DNA of 64,000 nucleotides from Salvia splendens (Eukaryota; Streptophyta; Magnoliopsida; Lamiales; Lamiaceae): assembly GCF_004379255.2 (NCBI RefSeq), contig NC_056033.1:41194719-41258718 (forward strand), read 5' to 3'. Positions 49,401-61,449 of this stretch are shown one piece after another. The translations under genes and the position numbers were made by a program. Positions within the stretch are counted from its first letter, which is position 1; the number at the start of each line of letters is the position of its first letter. The notes below the pieces were generated by a model. It was not told where the DNA came from. It saw nothing but the letters and a program-made list of their open reading frames with translations, and did not search any database.

Positions 49401-50546
49401 TACCAAAGGAATAATATCAACTCCAGTCATAACATCAAGAAAGTGACACAACTGGCTTGGTCCAATTGCAACCAAACCAGTGAATTATCAAGGATATAGC
49501 GACAGATCATAGTTAGTCGAGATAAAAATTAAGATAGAATGAAAACAGAATTTGACCTGGTTCCGCAAGCCTAGCTCCAGCATCTAGGCAAGCCCTTAAC
49601 ACACGTTGCAGACACACTTCACTACCATGGCACTGAAGCTCAATCACATCCTCACGAGTGTAAGATTTTGGGGCCAACATGGGAACTACCAGAACCTAGT
49701 TGGAAAAAATAAAACACACTCATATCATAACAAAAGTAGGACTAATCCACGCCCACACATGCCCTCAGTATATAGATACCAAAACACGAGGTGTACCTCA
49801 TCAATGACGTTGCCATGAGAATCCAAAACCTCACCGTACTCAACAACATGGCTATTAGGCCACCAACGAACACCCTTCCTCCTCTTTCTTCACATTGGTC
49901 TAAAAACTTCCCCAGCTATAGAGACTGCTGAAGGACCAGACAACCTGACTATCCCCACCGCACCAGGTGGCCCACCCAACGAAGTCACAATCGCAGCAAT
50001 TGTGCTCGAACTCGGAACTGGCTCTGCACAGCTCACTTCTCCATCCCCCAACCTCTCATCTTTGTTCGCTACTAATGTGTTCTCTTTCATAATTTTCTTT
50101 TACAAAATTAAAAAACAATGGCTTCATAATCAAGAAAAACTACTTCTTCATTTACCAATCAAATTTTATCAACCAATCAAATATTCATGTAAACATAGAT
50201 TCCAATTTTTATTGCCTTGACTGACTACCAAACATTTCAGCAAAGAAACGACATAATTCAAAGATAAGTTATCAACTAACGTTTTCGTATTTTCCTCTTT
50301 ATCCAAGTCCATACTGGGGCATTACAAGATTCAATTTTTTCACTCTACTTAATCAAAGAGACAATTTTCGTGAAACGGGTGGCGTGAGCTGAGGTTACCT
50401 TTGGCGGTGGCGAGTGGGCGAATGGAAGCAGACTTGTGAGAAGTGGAGAAGAGGAGAGAGAGACTTCTGTAAAATGGGGTCGAGAACTTGGGCAAGACTA
50501 AACGCTGGAGAGAAGCGGAGGTCTTTCTTCTTTTGTTCCAGCCGAG
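46496..50546 (-). pseudogene. MnmE/TrmE tRNA-modification GTPase, multiply broken
   Basis: Minus-strand exons encode, in order: a transit-peptide-like stretch (KFSTPFYRSLSLLFSTSHK), TIAAIVTSLGGPPGAVGIVR, LAPKSYTREDVIELQCHGSE, LVTSKSMAAADAAL, SLRAQCIELLTEIEARLDFD, the P-loop [28 protein letters not shown] (G4), and [12 protein letters not shown] with a TAG at 46496. MnmE forms the wobble-uridine modification enzyme of organelle tRNAs together with GidA/MnmG. Damage: no in-frame ATG in the first exon; an in-frame TGA after EVFRPM; one base missing at the exon that should start GEFTLR; a second one-base loss at the end of that exon; the exon for G2-G3 (TTRD, DTAG) absent; and a frame change after NKIDCASSC. 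The final Cys-motif exon is intact. The MULE lies directly upstream. Confidence 0.88.
48087..49160. repeat. Tandem repeat array in an MnmE intron
   Basis: Seven or so copies of a 100-200 bp unit share ACTTATATAGAGGAGCTAGG, CACCAAGTCGATGTGGGAC, AAGATTTAAGAGTTTTAACA and CACGTGTGGGCCGGAATGAC. ATTAGAAATGAGYCACTWAC stands at the start (about 48090 and 48152) and near 49034. This is a dispersed plant repeat that has expanded in place. Confidence 0.85.
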
Positions 50547-50548
50547 TA

Positions 50549-50755
50549 ATGGAATTCCATTTTAATGAAGGAGATTAGATTTATTCTGAATGTAGGAGTG
50601 ACGCATAACGGTTGTGCGTCGTTATTAATGAAACGCACTACTGTTATGCATCGTTAAAGTAAGACGCACAACCATTATGCGTCGTTAAGAGACGCATAAC
50701 CATTATGCGTCACTCCTTAATGACGCATAATGGTTGTGCGTCGTTAAGTCTGTTT
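50549..50755. repeat. MULE left inverted repeat with five near-palindromes
   Basis: Five units begin GACGCATAAC (or a one- or two-base variant) and close with TTGTGCGTC or ATTATGCGTC, each a hairpin of about 10-bp stem. They start at 50600. Confidence 0.85.
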
Positions 50756-51015
50756 TTAACACCATGAAGACAGTAGCACAACACAGACTTACACTTTCAA
50801 TTTCTCTCTCGAGTTCCGACGATTTCCGACGATTTCTGGTGATTTAAACGATTTCTACATAAGATACGGTAATTTGTTCATCAATTTAGCTACATGCTTC
50901 ATTATTCATGTTTATTTTGCTTTCATTTGTTAGTTTTACCCAATTTATTAAATTAGGGCTTGTTGGAAAAATGTCCATAGTTGTTGTTGTTTTAAATGTT
51001 TTTGATGCAGAAATC

Positions 51016-52815
51016 ATGCAAGTATTTGTGAGTTTGTATTGGGGTGTTAGAGTAGTTCAACTACCACATATGAGTATTGGTTATGAACCACCTCATGCGA
51101 GGAGCTCCATCATATTAAATTCATGTGTTTCGTATGCTGAATTGGTAGCAATGATATGTGATGCGATGAGAATAGATATGAACCAACACACAATTGAATT
51201 ATTATGGAGACAATGTATAGTCTTTGCTTTCGGTATGGGTTATACATGTTCTGTGATTTGCAATGATGAAAGTGTGATGTTTATGTTCAACAATGCTCAA
51301 AATTTAAGTGGGTGTATTGAATTATTTGTTGAGTATTCACCTGTGAGGAGTTCAGAAATCCCACCAGTTGTTGATTATGGTATTGGATCATCTGCGAGGT
51401 TTGAACAAATGAGTTTTGACTGTGGTATTGGATCATCTGCGAGGGTGGACCAAATGAGCTTTGATCGAAGTATGAATAAGCAGATAGATGTTGTAGATGT
51501 TGTAGATGTTGCTGATGTTGGTGTTGGATTGAATGATGAGGTAGAAGTTGCAGATGATCTTGATGAGCCAAGGCCACTATCTGAGATAGAGCCAGACCCT
51601 GATCTCAGTGATGGTGATGGTGCTGATGATGTCGGTGGTCGTTCTGATGATGAGATAGTACCATGTAAACCTGTTATGCAAGGTGAACAACCACTTCCGA
51701 AATACAATCCTAGTGGGTTTAGATTCTTTCATGAATTACCAAGTCTTCCGTCTGGAGTATCGGATGATGTTGGTGGCAATGAACACAGCCTTTTGTATTG
51801 GAATGAGAATGAGCCGCATCGGATTGTGTTGGGAACAAAATTTGATTCCAAGCTACACGTGAAGACTGCTATAACTATGTGGAGTTTGTGGAATGAAAAA
51901 CAGTTTAAGGTTGTCGAGAGCAAATTAAGAAGGTGGCATGCTGTATGCAAATTTCCAGCAGGAACGACAGTAACAGGGGCAGGCATCATCAGCACCACCG
52001 ACGCTGAAAAGGCGAGGGAATGTAAGTGGGAGGTTTCAGTTACACAAAGGTCGCATGACGATATGTGGGATGTTAGGAAGTGGAAGGATCGACATACTTG
52101 TATAGGCCATCGTGCTAATAGAGATCATGCTAACTTTTCATCCCCAATGATAGCTCTGTTGATTCGACATCATGTGCGACAATGTGCCGATTTCAAGGTC
52201 TTCTCAATAATAGTTGATGTTCAAGACAGATTTGGTGTGTTAATCAGTTATAAGAAGGCGTGGTATGCAAAGAGAAAGGCTATAGAGTTTGTATACGGTG
52301 GATGGGAGGAATCATTTAGGCAGTTGCCAAGCTACATGTTTGAACTCCAGTCACAGAATATGGGCACAATTGTTGAGTGGAAGCATAACGATCTGTTGAG
52401 TCAGAGGCGTACAATGATGTTCAACTATGTTTTCTGGGCATTTGGGCCTGCAATACATGCGTTCCAGAAGGCCGCACCGGTGTTAACAGTGGACGGGACT
52501 CACCTCCGAGGAAGATTTAAAGGTAAGTTGCTTGTTGCTTGTGGTTTTGATGCTAACAAGACATGCTTGCCTATTGCATATGCTGTGGTGGATGAAGAAA
52601 CCAATGACAGTTGGTCGTGGTTTTTGGATCATGTCAGAACTCATGTCGTGAAATACGAGAGGGAGGTGTGCATTATATCAGATAGACATAAAGGACTCTT
52701 GAATGCAATGGAGTCTGAAATCATGACAAGGGTACACTACAAATTTTGTTTGCTTCATGTGAGGGCAAATGTGTTGAAGAAGCACAAGGGCCCTAATGTG
52801 AAGGCCATTATATGG
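51016..52815 (+). pseudogene. MULE transposase (mudrA-type), C-terminally truncated
   Basis: The frame starts at an ATG (MQVFVSLYWGVRVVQLPHMS), with a PB1-like N-terminal region, then an acidic linker (about residues 150-230) and a DNA-binding region (FKVVESKLRRWHAVCKF, ARECKWEV). The RNase H-like transposase domain has VLTVDGTHLRGRFKG (first catalytic Asp) and VCIISDRHKGLLNA (second Asp). The homology stops after GPNVKAIIWKL near 52815. The third catalytic acid (Glu) and the SWIM zinc finger that normally follow are missing. The frame then enters, in reverse, the end of the neighbouring plant-mobile-domain gene and stops at 52953. The enzyme should be inactive; the element would need a partner in trans. 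Confidence 0.87.
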
Positions 52816-54993
52816 AAGTTGATGGTCGTGAGGATCCCGCGGTCGGTGGTCGGAATATTACTTCGTCATGTTCCTCCCCGCCCTCTTCTTCCCCGCCCTC
52901 TTCTTCCTGACCCTCTTCTTCTTGACCCTCTTCTTCCCTCACAGGATCCATAAATTGATAATTCTGAAAGTACGTATCACGTCCTGGTTGAGCTGCATCC
53001 CAATCAGACACACCGCCAAAGAATGAATCACATGACGCGCGTGCTCCCCATTGCGAGGGCTCGTGGCTTGCACCACTCAACTGAGACCATCCTGGTGGAT
53101 CGTACTCCAGACTCAAGGGCTCTGGTACCGCATACTCAGGTTGCGGCTGCTGCTGCTGCGACAACCTATGCTGTCGTGTAATCCCGTGCCCACCCGTCCG
53201 GACACCCGGCTGTCCATGACGGAGAGAAGTTGGTGGGCGTGGCGGCATGACCACATTTCACCGTTGAGAAGATGGATACTCCATCACATCAGCATGGTTC
53301 ATCGCACGAAGTGCTGAAGCATCCATTTCTCGAATTTGCCGTAACCGAGGTTCTGTGTCATGTTCAGAGGTCAAATGCCATATCCCCTGAAGGGTCTCAA
53401 CCTAGATAACACAAATACAAATGACATCATACCACGGTGAGCAATACAAACTTTAAACTAAACACATTTTTATATACAAAAACATCACATACCGCCAATA
53501 AATTAGAAGGGGCTGCCTCGTTCATCCCTTCAGTTGACTGTGTCCCAGGTTGAACTAGGTACGACACGGTGATCCTATTGTACCACGCCATATAGCCCGG
53601 ATTAATGCGACCATCCATTGTCGCCGTTGCATGGTCAAAAGTTGCTTGGAACCTGTCGTGGCGCAAGTCCCATTCATCAATGAAGAACTTATGTACCTTA
53701 GCCCAATCAGCGCCCTTCCTCCCACGGCGGTGACTTTTACTCAAATGGCCGGAGCTATGTAGCATCCAGCCTCGTGTGCCTCGACAAATGATCAGCACAC
53801 CAAATAAGTATCGCACAAGTACTATGCAGTCGAATCAATGCAGTGCTCAGGGAGGATACAGTCTGCATAGGGTGTCCACACAAACTACAAACAAATAAAA
53901 TAAAAACCACGATTAATTTCATACTATAGTAAGTAAATTCATTAACTAAGACAACACAAATAAATTTCACCTGGCCAGGACGAATCAGTGATAACTGATC
54001 ACGATAATGAGCTACTGAATGTCGGGGAGCATTTCCAATTTCAGTAACTCCGTGCCACCTATACATAATATTAATGTCAAAAGTTATCAACAAAATACAT
54101 AATTATGTGAGTTAATTTAAACAAAAACATTACTTGGCTCCACACGGGGTATACGGCGTGTGCATAGGCGATATCAAGAAGGATGGCCTCAATGTAGGCA
54201 TTCTTTCCCACGCCCACAGCTGCAAGAGAACCATAGGTCCACCCACATCTCTTCTCTGTCTGCCTACAGAAGCCTCGCACAAATAATGATACAGGTATGC
54301 TAAAGCAGCACTACCCCAACTGATATTAGCCACATCTTCCGGATCGTCTAAGGCATTTAACCACATAAAGGGGACCTTGCACCCTGTGGTGTCCGGTAAA
54401 ATAAGCCCCCCTAACAAGATCAGAGCATGTATACGTGCTCTTTGGATGTAAGCATACTCAGGCAGCCCATCACCCAACGACATCGTCGTTTGGTGGATCA
54501 GAGACGTCATCAACAAACCACCGTGCTTCGTTTCTGTTTCTGCGTCAGGTATCCATCCCAATAAATCTCTACACTTGCTTGGCCAATCTTCAAATCCAAC
54601 AGGGTAGTCACGGCCAGTGAAAACACGCCCGTCTGCTCTCAAACCCCACAGGCTTTGCACATCCTGTAAGGTTACAGTAACCTCACCAACTGGAAGGTGG
54701 AAACAGTGTGTCTCAGGCCTCCAGCGCTCGATCAAGGCAGTTATTAGCTCATTGTCCATCCTCATCGGCCTTCCACATTGCACCACGCCTCTGAACCCCC
54801 ATACATCAAGCCAATACATCACATTTTCATGTATTGGCAATGCCCAAACCTTACTCTCCGTCCTACGAACTCTCAACACATTTGCTGTGCCATTCGCCAA
54901 CAAGGAGGCTGAAATGTGTTCGTTCTGATGAAACAGTAGTGATGGATCCTCAGTTCCATAACATAACTGTTGTTCGGAACTTGCAGATGCCAT
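52808..54993 (-). pseudogene. Plant mobile domain (PMD) protein gene of the MULE
   Basis: Minus-strand exons 54134-54993, 53971-54058, 53493-53884 and 52808-53401. The first starts MASASSEQQLCYGTEDPSLL and contains LPVGEVTVTLQDVQSLWGLR, the PMD signature also found in MAIN/MAIL and phosphatase PP7-like plant proteins. The second holds TEIGNAPRHSVAHYRDQL, the third FVWTPYADCILPEHC and INPGYMAWYNRITVSYLV. The C-terminus is Pro/Gln-rich, then acidic. In-frame stops occur in exon 3 (TAG after the EHCIDSTA segment) and in the last exon (TGA where TGG is expected, after SSQR), so it is probably non-functional. PMD genes are known both as host genes and as passengers of MULE and gypsy elements. Its role in transposition is not established. 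Confidence 0.82.
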
Positions 54994-55487
54994 CTACTTC
55001 AAAACATTCACCCAGATACTAGCATTATATAACTTCAATGTTACAATTTTGCACAATATATACTAGCATTAGATAACTACAATGTTTGCATTTTTGCACA
55101 AGAATATATCTATTTTCTACACTTAGTGTATACAATGTCAAATTGAACCACTAACTTCTACAATTGACCGTACATACATGTGAAACACACAAATACGCAA
55201 CAAAACAACACAAATAAGCAACACAATAACAAAAATCGACCATAAATTCTTCAATTTCATTATAAACCCTAACTTTGCTAAATTAGGGAAAAGCTCCACA
55301 AATTAAGCAATAATTAATTAATGTAGCCAAATGGAAGGACAATTACCGAAATATGTTTGGAGTTGGTTGAAATCTGTCGGAAAACGTCTCCAATCGCCGA
55401 AAATCGTCGAGAAAATCGCCTCTTCGCGCTGCTCCGCTGCTTCTGTCTGTGAATTGGGAGCTTTCTGCCCTCTTAAGCCCGATTTAT

Positions 55488-55745
55488 AGACGTATAACTC
55501 TTATGCGTCATTCTTAAACGACGCATATCCCTTATGCGTCATTCATTAACGACGCATAACCTTTGTGCTTCATTTAAAGACGCATAACCTTTGTGCGTCA
55601 TTCTTTAAAGACGCATAACCTTTGTGCGTCGTTCCCTAAAGACGCATAACTGTTGTGCGTTTCATTAATAACGACGCACAACTGTTATGCGTCACTCACT
55701 GAGCCGGAATATATCTAATGCTCTTCATTAAATTGGAATTCTATT
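55488..55745. repeat. MULE right inverted repeat with seven near-palindromes
   Basis: Seven units of the GACGCATAAC...GTGCGTC type (with variants) in tandem, then GAGTGACGCATAAC inverted and the outer TIR. The array is longer than on the left (seven against five). Confidence 0.85.
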
Positions 55746-56930
55746 AACACCCATTAACAAAAAAAAGAAATTTTCCGAGAGAAGCGCAGGCGCAGCGTTG
55801 CAATTGACAAAAAAACACAACGAAATGAAGATTGCCCAGCCATCGATTCTGCGGCGTTGCTATTCGCAATCTCTAATATTTATGAGTTTCTCAATATTTG
55901 AGTATTACAATTCTTAAATAGAAATACATATCAATTTTAATTTTTTTTAAAAAGCACACAATAAGTTTTTTAACTCCAAAGTAAAATTATTTTTTTTAGC
56001 TCGGTAATTTACACAATTAAATATTTTAGTGTGTTATTATGTATTGTTACAAAAGAATTATCCTTGACTTAAATTTATCAAATCTGCCCACTTTTCATAC
56101 TACAAATCATTCATTCATACTAGAATTTTTAGTAGAAAAAAGTCAAACATCTTGACCTCGTAAATCTTAATTTCGTTTCTTGATATACTTTTGGTTTCCT
56201 ATTAGTTTTCGATTAATAGGAATTTTCAATTAAAAAAACAACCAAAACTCTAATTCGTAAATTAATTTAACTTCTTGATATGCTTTTGGTTTTCTATTCG
56301 TTTTGGGTTAATCAGAATTTTAAGTTGGATAAACCAAAATTCAAATTCGTAAATCAGAATTTTCGGTTAACCGAAATTTTCACTTCTTCCACCCTAGTTA
56401 CACCCAAGAATAGTCTCACAAATTTTCACTCCCACTAGACTTCGTCACTAAACTTGGATGAACATGTCTGAACTGCATCAGCCACTGTCAGAAAAATCCT
56501 ATCTTCACCAATCAAATCTGCCACATCGGATGCATGTAATTTATCCATCACAGTTGGCCCAGGATTTGCAAGAACAAGCTGTCCAAAGATTTAAAAAATG
56601 TTCAAATTTTATGAAAATTACCCCTAAATTCAATTTCATGCCAATGGCTCTATTTTACCGAAACGTAGGATTGGAATTAAATTATAATTTCTTTCAATTA
56701 AATTCCATAAAGTTTTAATTACAATTCAACTCTAGTTACGTGTAAGAAATGTTCCCTTCAAAATTATACCTTATTTTTTGGAACATATTATGTGAATTGT
56801 GATCATGGCTTGGATAATTAATTTCCCTATTTTTTTGGTAAAAGAAGCAGGCTAGGTCTGAGTTGAAAATAAACTAACAACAATATGAAATGCTTAATCT
56901 ATCAAGCTAAATATTAAGATCTGGTGGTGG
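55746..56930. other. Intergenic DNA beside the MULE
   Basis: On the minus strand an ATG near 55838 opens MAGQSSFRCVFLSIATLRLR, which looks like an organelle presequence and could be the displaced start of MnmE; it stops after about 30 codons. The remainder is AT-rich with no supported gene. Confidence 0.35.
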
Positions 56931-56934
56931 TTGA

Positions 56935-57075
56935 TCCAAAGCATGCACCCTCCGAGCAAAGCTGTAGGCATGTGTAATAAGAAGTCCGCCGCAAAATTCT
57001 CCTCACAATGCACATGGCGCACCACTACTGAGTCAAATTCTGAGATTAATTTACAAATCCTTCCCACTAGTTTTT
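56935..57075 (-). pseudogene. RNase H (RVT_3-like) fragment of a non-LTR retroelement
   Basis: Minus-strand codons read LVGRICKLISEFDSVVVRHV then HCEENFAADFLLHM and GCMLW. This matches the end of the RNase H-like domain found in plant LINE-derived genes (pattern HVxREANxxADxLA). Only about 45 codons remain. Confidence 0.5.
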
Positions 57076-58200
57076 CCGATTATTAACAAAGTAGGTTTTC
57101 CGAAAGGGGTTAAAGTATGTACTCCACAGTATTTAATAGGAAAGTAAAGGTGTATGGTCTTATTATATTATAAATTATCATATGTGACTCATGTGATCTT
57201 GATTTTCATCAACGTTATTTGTCCTTTATATATTCGTATAAAGAATTTGCATCGTATTAATTACCCTACCTACTTTATTGTGCGTTGCACTTCGGCTCAT
57301 CACATCTGCATTTGTCTTTCTACTCATATATATAACTAGAAAATTTGAATTCTATACAATATTTAGAGTTGCATTTAATTATATTTCTATATAAATATTT
57401 CTTAAATCTTTAATTCATAAATCTTTCAATAGAATTATCCCACGTAACGATTTAAGTCATAATATATTACAGAAACAAATAAAAAGGTCACAATGTGAAG
57501 GGTAAAAGCATTACTTAAAGTATCCAAAGAATTGTGCCACGTAACAATTTAAGTCATAAAGAGAATACTTCTAAATAAACAAAAAGAAGGGCATAAAGTT
57601 AGGTGGAAAATTAAAGTTATCATTTGATTCGGGAGATATGATCATGATAAGAACTGATATGAATTAAATTAAATTAGTTGAACATGTAAAAGTGAAAAGG
57701 ATAGTCGTGAGATAAATTTTAATCTTAATATATGCAAACGGGTTGAGATACATTTTTATATATAGAGCGATAAAATGTAAACAAACAAAAGAAAAGAATA
57801 AATATGAAAGCCAAACTGAACATAAGCTTCCTGAATTCTAACTATGTAACTCTGACTAAGATCGATGCAACAAAGCGAAATTAAAGCATTTTTAAGTATC
57901 ATTGTTAATGTAGTTAGGATTGATTTAGCTTATTAGTATATCGTTACAGCACCATTTTTATATTATCACTGCTTTTATTGTATTATATTTATTTTAATCA
58001 AATGTAAATATAAGTATTTTCGGTGAATGAACTGTAAAATAAATAAAATATTAATCACTTAATTAATCTAATAAAACATTGATAAAAAAGTTAGCTAATT
58101 ACTGCCTGATTATTTAATGGAATTGCATTACCAAATCATTTGAATCTGAGGTGCTGTGGGTTTTAGCTATAGATACAGTTTCTTGTATGTATATGTGGTG
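57076..58200. other. Upstream region of SERK relic 2
   Basis: AT-rich, diverged counterpart of 36080-37127 (shared CATGTGATCTTG, TTTTCATCAACGTT and GCACATAAGCTTCCTGAATTC-like strings). No gene seen. Confidence 0.5.
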
Positions 58201-59706
58201 ATGATGAAGAAGTTGATGGTGAGATGGAGTGTGGTTTGGTTGATCTTGGTGGTGCATATTTCTGCTAATATTGAAAGTTTGTATTCTTTCATCTTCTTAT
58301 TTACCTAATATATTGTGTGTTTTGTTTTGGATTTTGCCTTCTATATCTTGTTTCTATTTCATGTTTGTCTGAACAGGTGATGTCTTGCATAGCCTTAGGA
58401 CAAACTTACAAGATCCGAACAACGAGCTCAAACCCTGGGACTCGAGCCATGCCAACCCGTGCACTTGGTTTCACGTCATCTGCAACAACGATTTCATTGT
58501 GGAAAGACTCTGAGAATCTGTTCTTCCTACTACCCTTCGTCTCGTGCTTGTCCGAGCGTTGGTCTAATCTTGCTGCGTTCGACTCTGCCTTAAGTGATCT
58601 AGGGAATTTGGCTTTATCTGGTCAGTTAGTCCCACAGCTCGGCCTATTGAAGAATTTGAAGTAGCTGTAAGCCCCTTGTTTTGCGTTTGCTTCCGCTCGG
58701 TTTCGTATCTTATTTCCAATCAATGCATAATCTGGTGTGTTAGTGTAGAGATTCCTGATCATATTTTTACAGAGAGTTGTACAACAACAACATCAGCGGG
58801 ACAGTTCCCGATGATCTCGGAAATCTGAGTAACTTGGAGAGCCTAGGCCTGTACATGAATAGTTTCACCGGTCCCATTCCTGAAACGTTGGGGAGACTTT
58901 CCAAACTACGGCGCCTGTAAGTCTAGTCGAGGCAAAAAAAATATTGCTTCTATTCTGAAATTTTAGTGTTAACGGGTAACACGATAATTTTAAGTATCTA
59001 AACTAAACTCATCCATGTGTGTCCGTTGTAGGACATAACCGCTTGATTGGCCGACTAGGAAGCACATCGCTCTCAGTTCCGCCCGAGGCTGGTCCTATTT
59101 GCATGATCACTGCGGCCCGAAGATCATTCATGGCGACATCAAGGCTGCAAACATATTTCTAGACGTGGATTTCGAGGTTCTTATCGGAGATTTTGGTTTG
59201 GCTACACTTATTGATTACGAGGAACCAAATGTGACAACTTCTGTTCGTGGCACCATCGGACATATCGCTCCAGAGTACCTATCCAACGGACAAAAATCCG
59301 AGAAAACCGATGTTTTCAGATGCGGGGTTATGCTTCTTGAGCTGATAACCGGTATTTTTAAGAGGTGAGTGGCTCATTTCTAATAAGGGACTTCTAAAAA
59401 AGAAGAAGCTCAAAATGCTGGTCGATCCTGATCTGCATCTGCATAGCAGTTACATCGAATAAGAAGTGGTGCAGTTGATCCAGGTCTCTCTCCTATGCAC
59501 GCAAAGCTCCTCAATGGACCGGCCTAAGATGTCGGAAGTGGTGAAGATGCTTAAAGGCGGAGAGCTGCAACTAGCCGAGAAATGGGACGAATGTCTGAAG
59601 GCCGAGGCTCATAGGCAGTAGGTCAAACTCGGTCCTCACCCGACTTCTGATTGGATCGCCGACTCGACCGAATATTTACACGCGGTCGACTTGTCCGGTC
59701 CAAGCT
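58201..59706 (+). pseudogene. SERK-like kinase, relic 2, with exon loss
   Basis: Recognisable pieces: signal-peptide exon 58201-58276, N-cap exon 58379-58511 (CTWFHVIC), LRR exon from 58581, double-LRR exon 58773-58916, kinase exon piece about 59040-59368 and last exon 59384-59706. Exons for LRR5, the Pro-rich hinge, transmembrane segment and the N-lobe of the kinase are gone. The donor after the N-cap exon has CT for GT; a TAG replaces Tyr at the end of the third exon; the catalytic HRD reads HGD ([13 protein letters not shown]); and the last exon has two stops (after SYIE, and the TAG shared with relic 1). It cannot make a receptor. Confidence 0.9.
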
Positions 59707-59877
59707 AAGAGCCCTTCATAATTTTATTTTTTGTGAAATGGTTTGCATAGTATACTACTTTTGTAATGGACGCCCTAATTTAAATAAAAAAACTGAAAGA
59801 TGGTGACAAGTTAATGGGTTGCATGAAAAAAATGTTTTTATTCATTAATTTTGCTTTTTAGGCTGATATCTCTCATA

Positions 59878-60095
59878 CTCTCCGTCCCACGTTACTTGGG
59901 CCATTTGTTTTTCACAGTCATTTTTTAAAATAAAAAAATAGTTAAAGGGGAGAGATATTAATGTAAGAGAGATAATAATATAGACTCTTATATTTCTTAC
60001 GTTACTATTTCTACTGTTTAACTATTTATTAGAGTATCATTTTCTTAAAACGAATGTAATAAGGAAGTCATTCAAGTAACATGAGCCCAAGTCTA
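59878..60095. mobile_element. Stowaway-like MITE, copy in block B
   Basis: Same element and position as 35572-35790, with the left end CTCCGTCCCACGTTACTTGG. It was present before the block duplicated. Confidence 0.6.
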
Positions 60096-61449
60096 AGTGA
60101 GACATTTATATTTTGCCACTAGAATTTAGGCAGTGGTGTGTGATGAATTAAATTGCACTCCTACATACTAAGAACTTCATGCATTTCTCACCACATTCAA
60201 ATCTGGTGGTAAAGATGAATTGGGTTATAGTTTGTGTATTTTATGACTATTAGCCCTAATTAAAATAAATAAAATTTTAAGACTCTTATAGATTTCCTAA
60301 TTTGTCTGGAACATAAACATAGTATCAGTATGTGATGGTTTGGAATAATCAATTTCCCTGTTTGGTTCAGAAATCTGGCATCTTTAATTTTGAATATGAG
60401 TTTATGAACAAAGTGGTTATGAAGAAAGGGGTGAAAAGTATGTACTTAATGTATAATTTATTAGGAAAAGTAAATGTGTATAGTGTTATATATAAATCAT
60501 TATATGTGAATCGTGTGATCTTGTTTTTTCATCAACGTTGTATATTATAAATAATTTTGCACTGTATTACCCTACCCTATCTACTTGCTCTATTGTGCGT
60601 TGCCCCGTCACATTTTCATTTATCGTTCCACTAATTTAACTAAAATATTTCTTAAAGCTTTATTCATAAAGTATCAAAAGAGTTGTCCCACGTAACGATT
60701 TCAGTCATAAAATTTTCCAAAAATTAATAAAAAAAAAGAGTCACAAAGTGAAGGGGAAAAAAGCTTTATTATTAAAGTATCCAAAGAATTGTCCCACGAT
60801 ATAATTGAAGTCGTAAAGGAGAATACTTGAAAAACAAATAAAAAGAAGTTCACAAAGTGAATGGGAAAGAGCTGGAATTAATATGGAAGATAAAATGGTA
60901 CTACCGGGCTCCATTAAAGTTAACGTTCAATTCGTCGGACAAGATAATATTTAAATCTGATTTGAAATAAGTTAAATTAGACTATATCCATGATTAAATT
61001 AGTTGAACATATTAAAGTGAAATGAATAATCGTTACATGCAATTTAATCTTGACATATATAACAAGAAAAGAGTAAATATGAAAACCAAACTGCACATAA
61101 GCTTCCTGAATTCTAGCTAACCTCTAATCAATTTTCCCTTTTTCCCACTGTTTTTCTTTTTCTCGTATCTTTTTATCCATATCTTTCCTGCTTCCTCCTT
61201 TTACTTTTTCATACGATTGGAGTATGCAATTGAAAATGATTTGCTTGTAATAAAGGAAGTTAAAATTGATGAAGGCAATGATATCATATGACACTAATAT
61301 AACTCCAAATTTCCAATATGGAGAAGCTCTATCAAAAGTGTTGAAAAAGTATAAGACTAAAAAAAAATCAAAGCTTTGGACTGATTGAGGGATAATGGCT
61401 TCTGTGTTTCAGCTATAGATACAGTTTCTTGTATGTATATGTGGTGGTG

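Larger units (their letters stand above)
50549..55745. mobile_element. MULE (Mutator-like element), 5.2 kb, with transposase and PMD genes
   Basis: Long terminal inverted repeats run from GGAATTCCATTTTAATGAAG (left) and, inverted, AGAATTCCAATTTAATGAAG (right) through GAGTGACGCATAAC into arrays of near-palindromes. Between them lie a truncated mudrA-type transposase on the plus strand and a plant-mobile-domain gene on the minus strand, pointing at each other. A clear 9-bp target duplication could not be found, so the exact ends are provisional. Confidence 0.85.

Noticed and set aside
52816..52953. C-terminal Pro/Leu-rich tail of the transposase frame
   Set aside because: It is the reverse strand of the PMD gene's acidic C-terminus, not transposase sequence.
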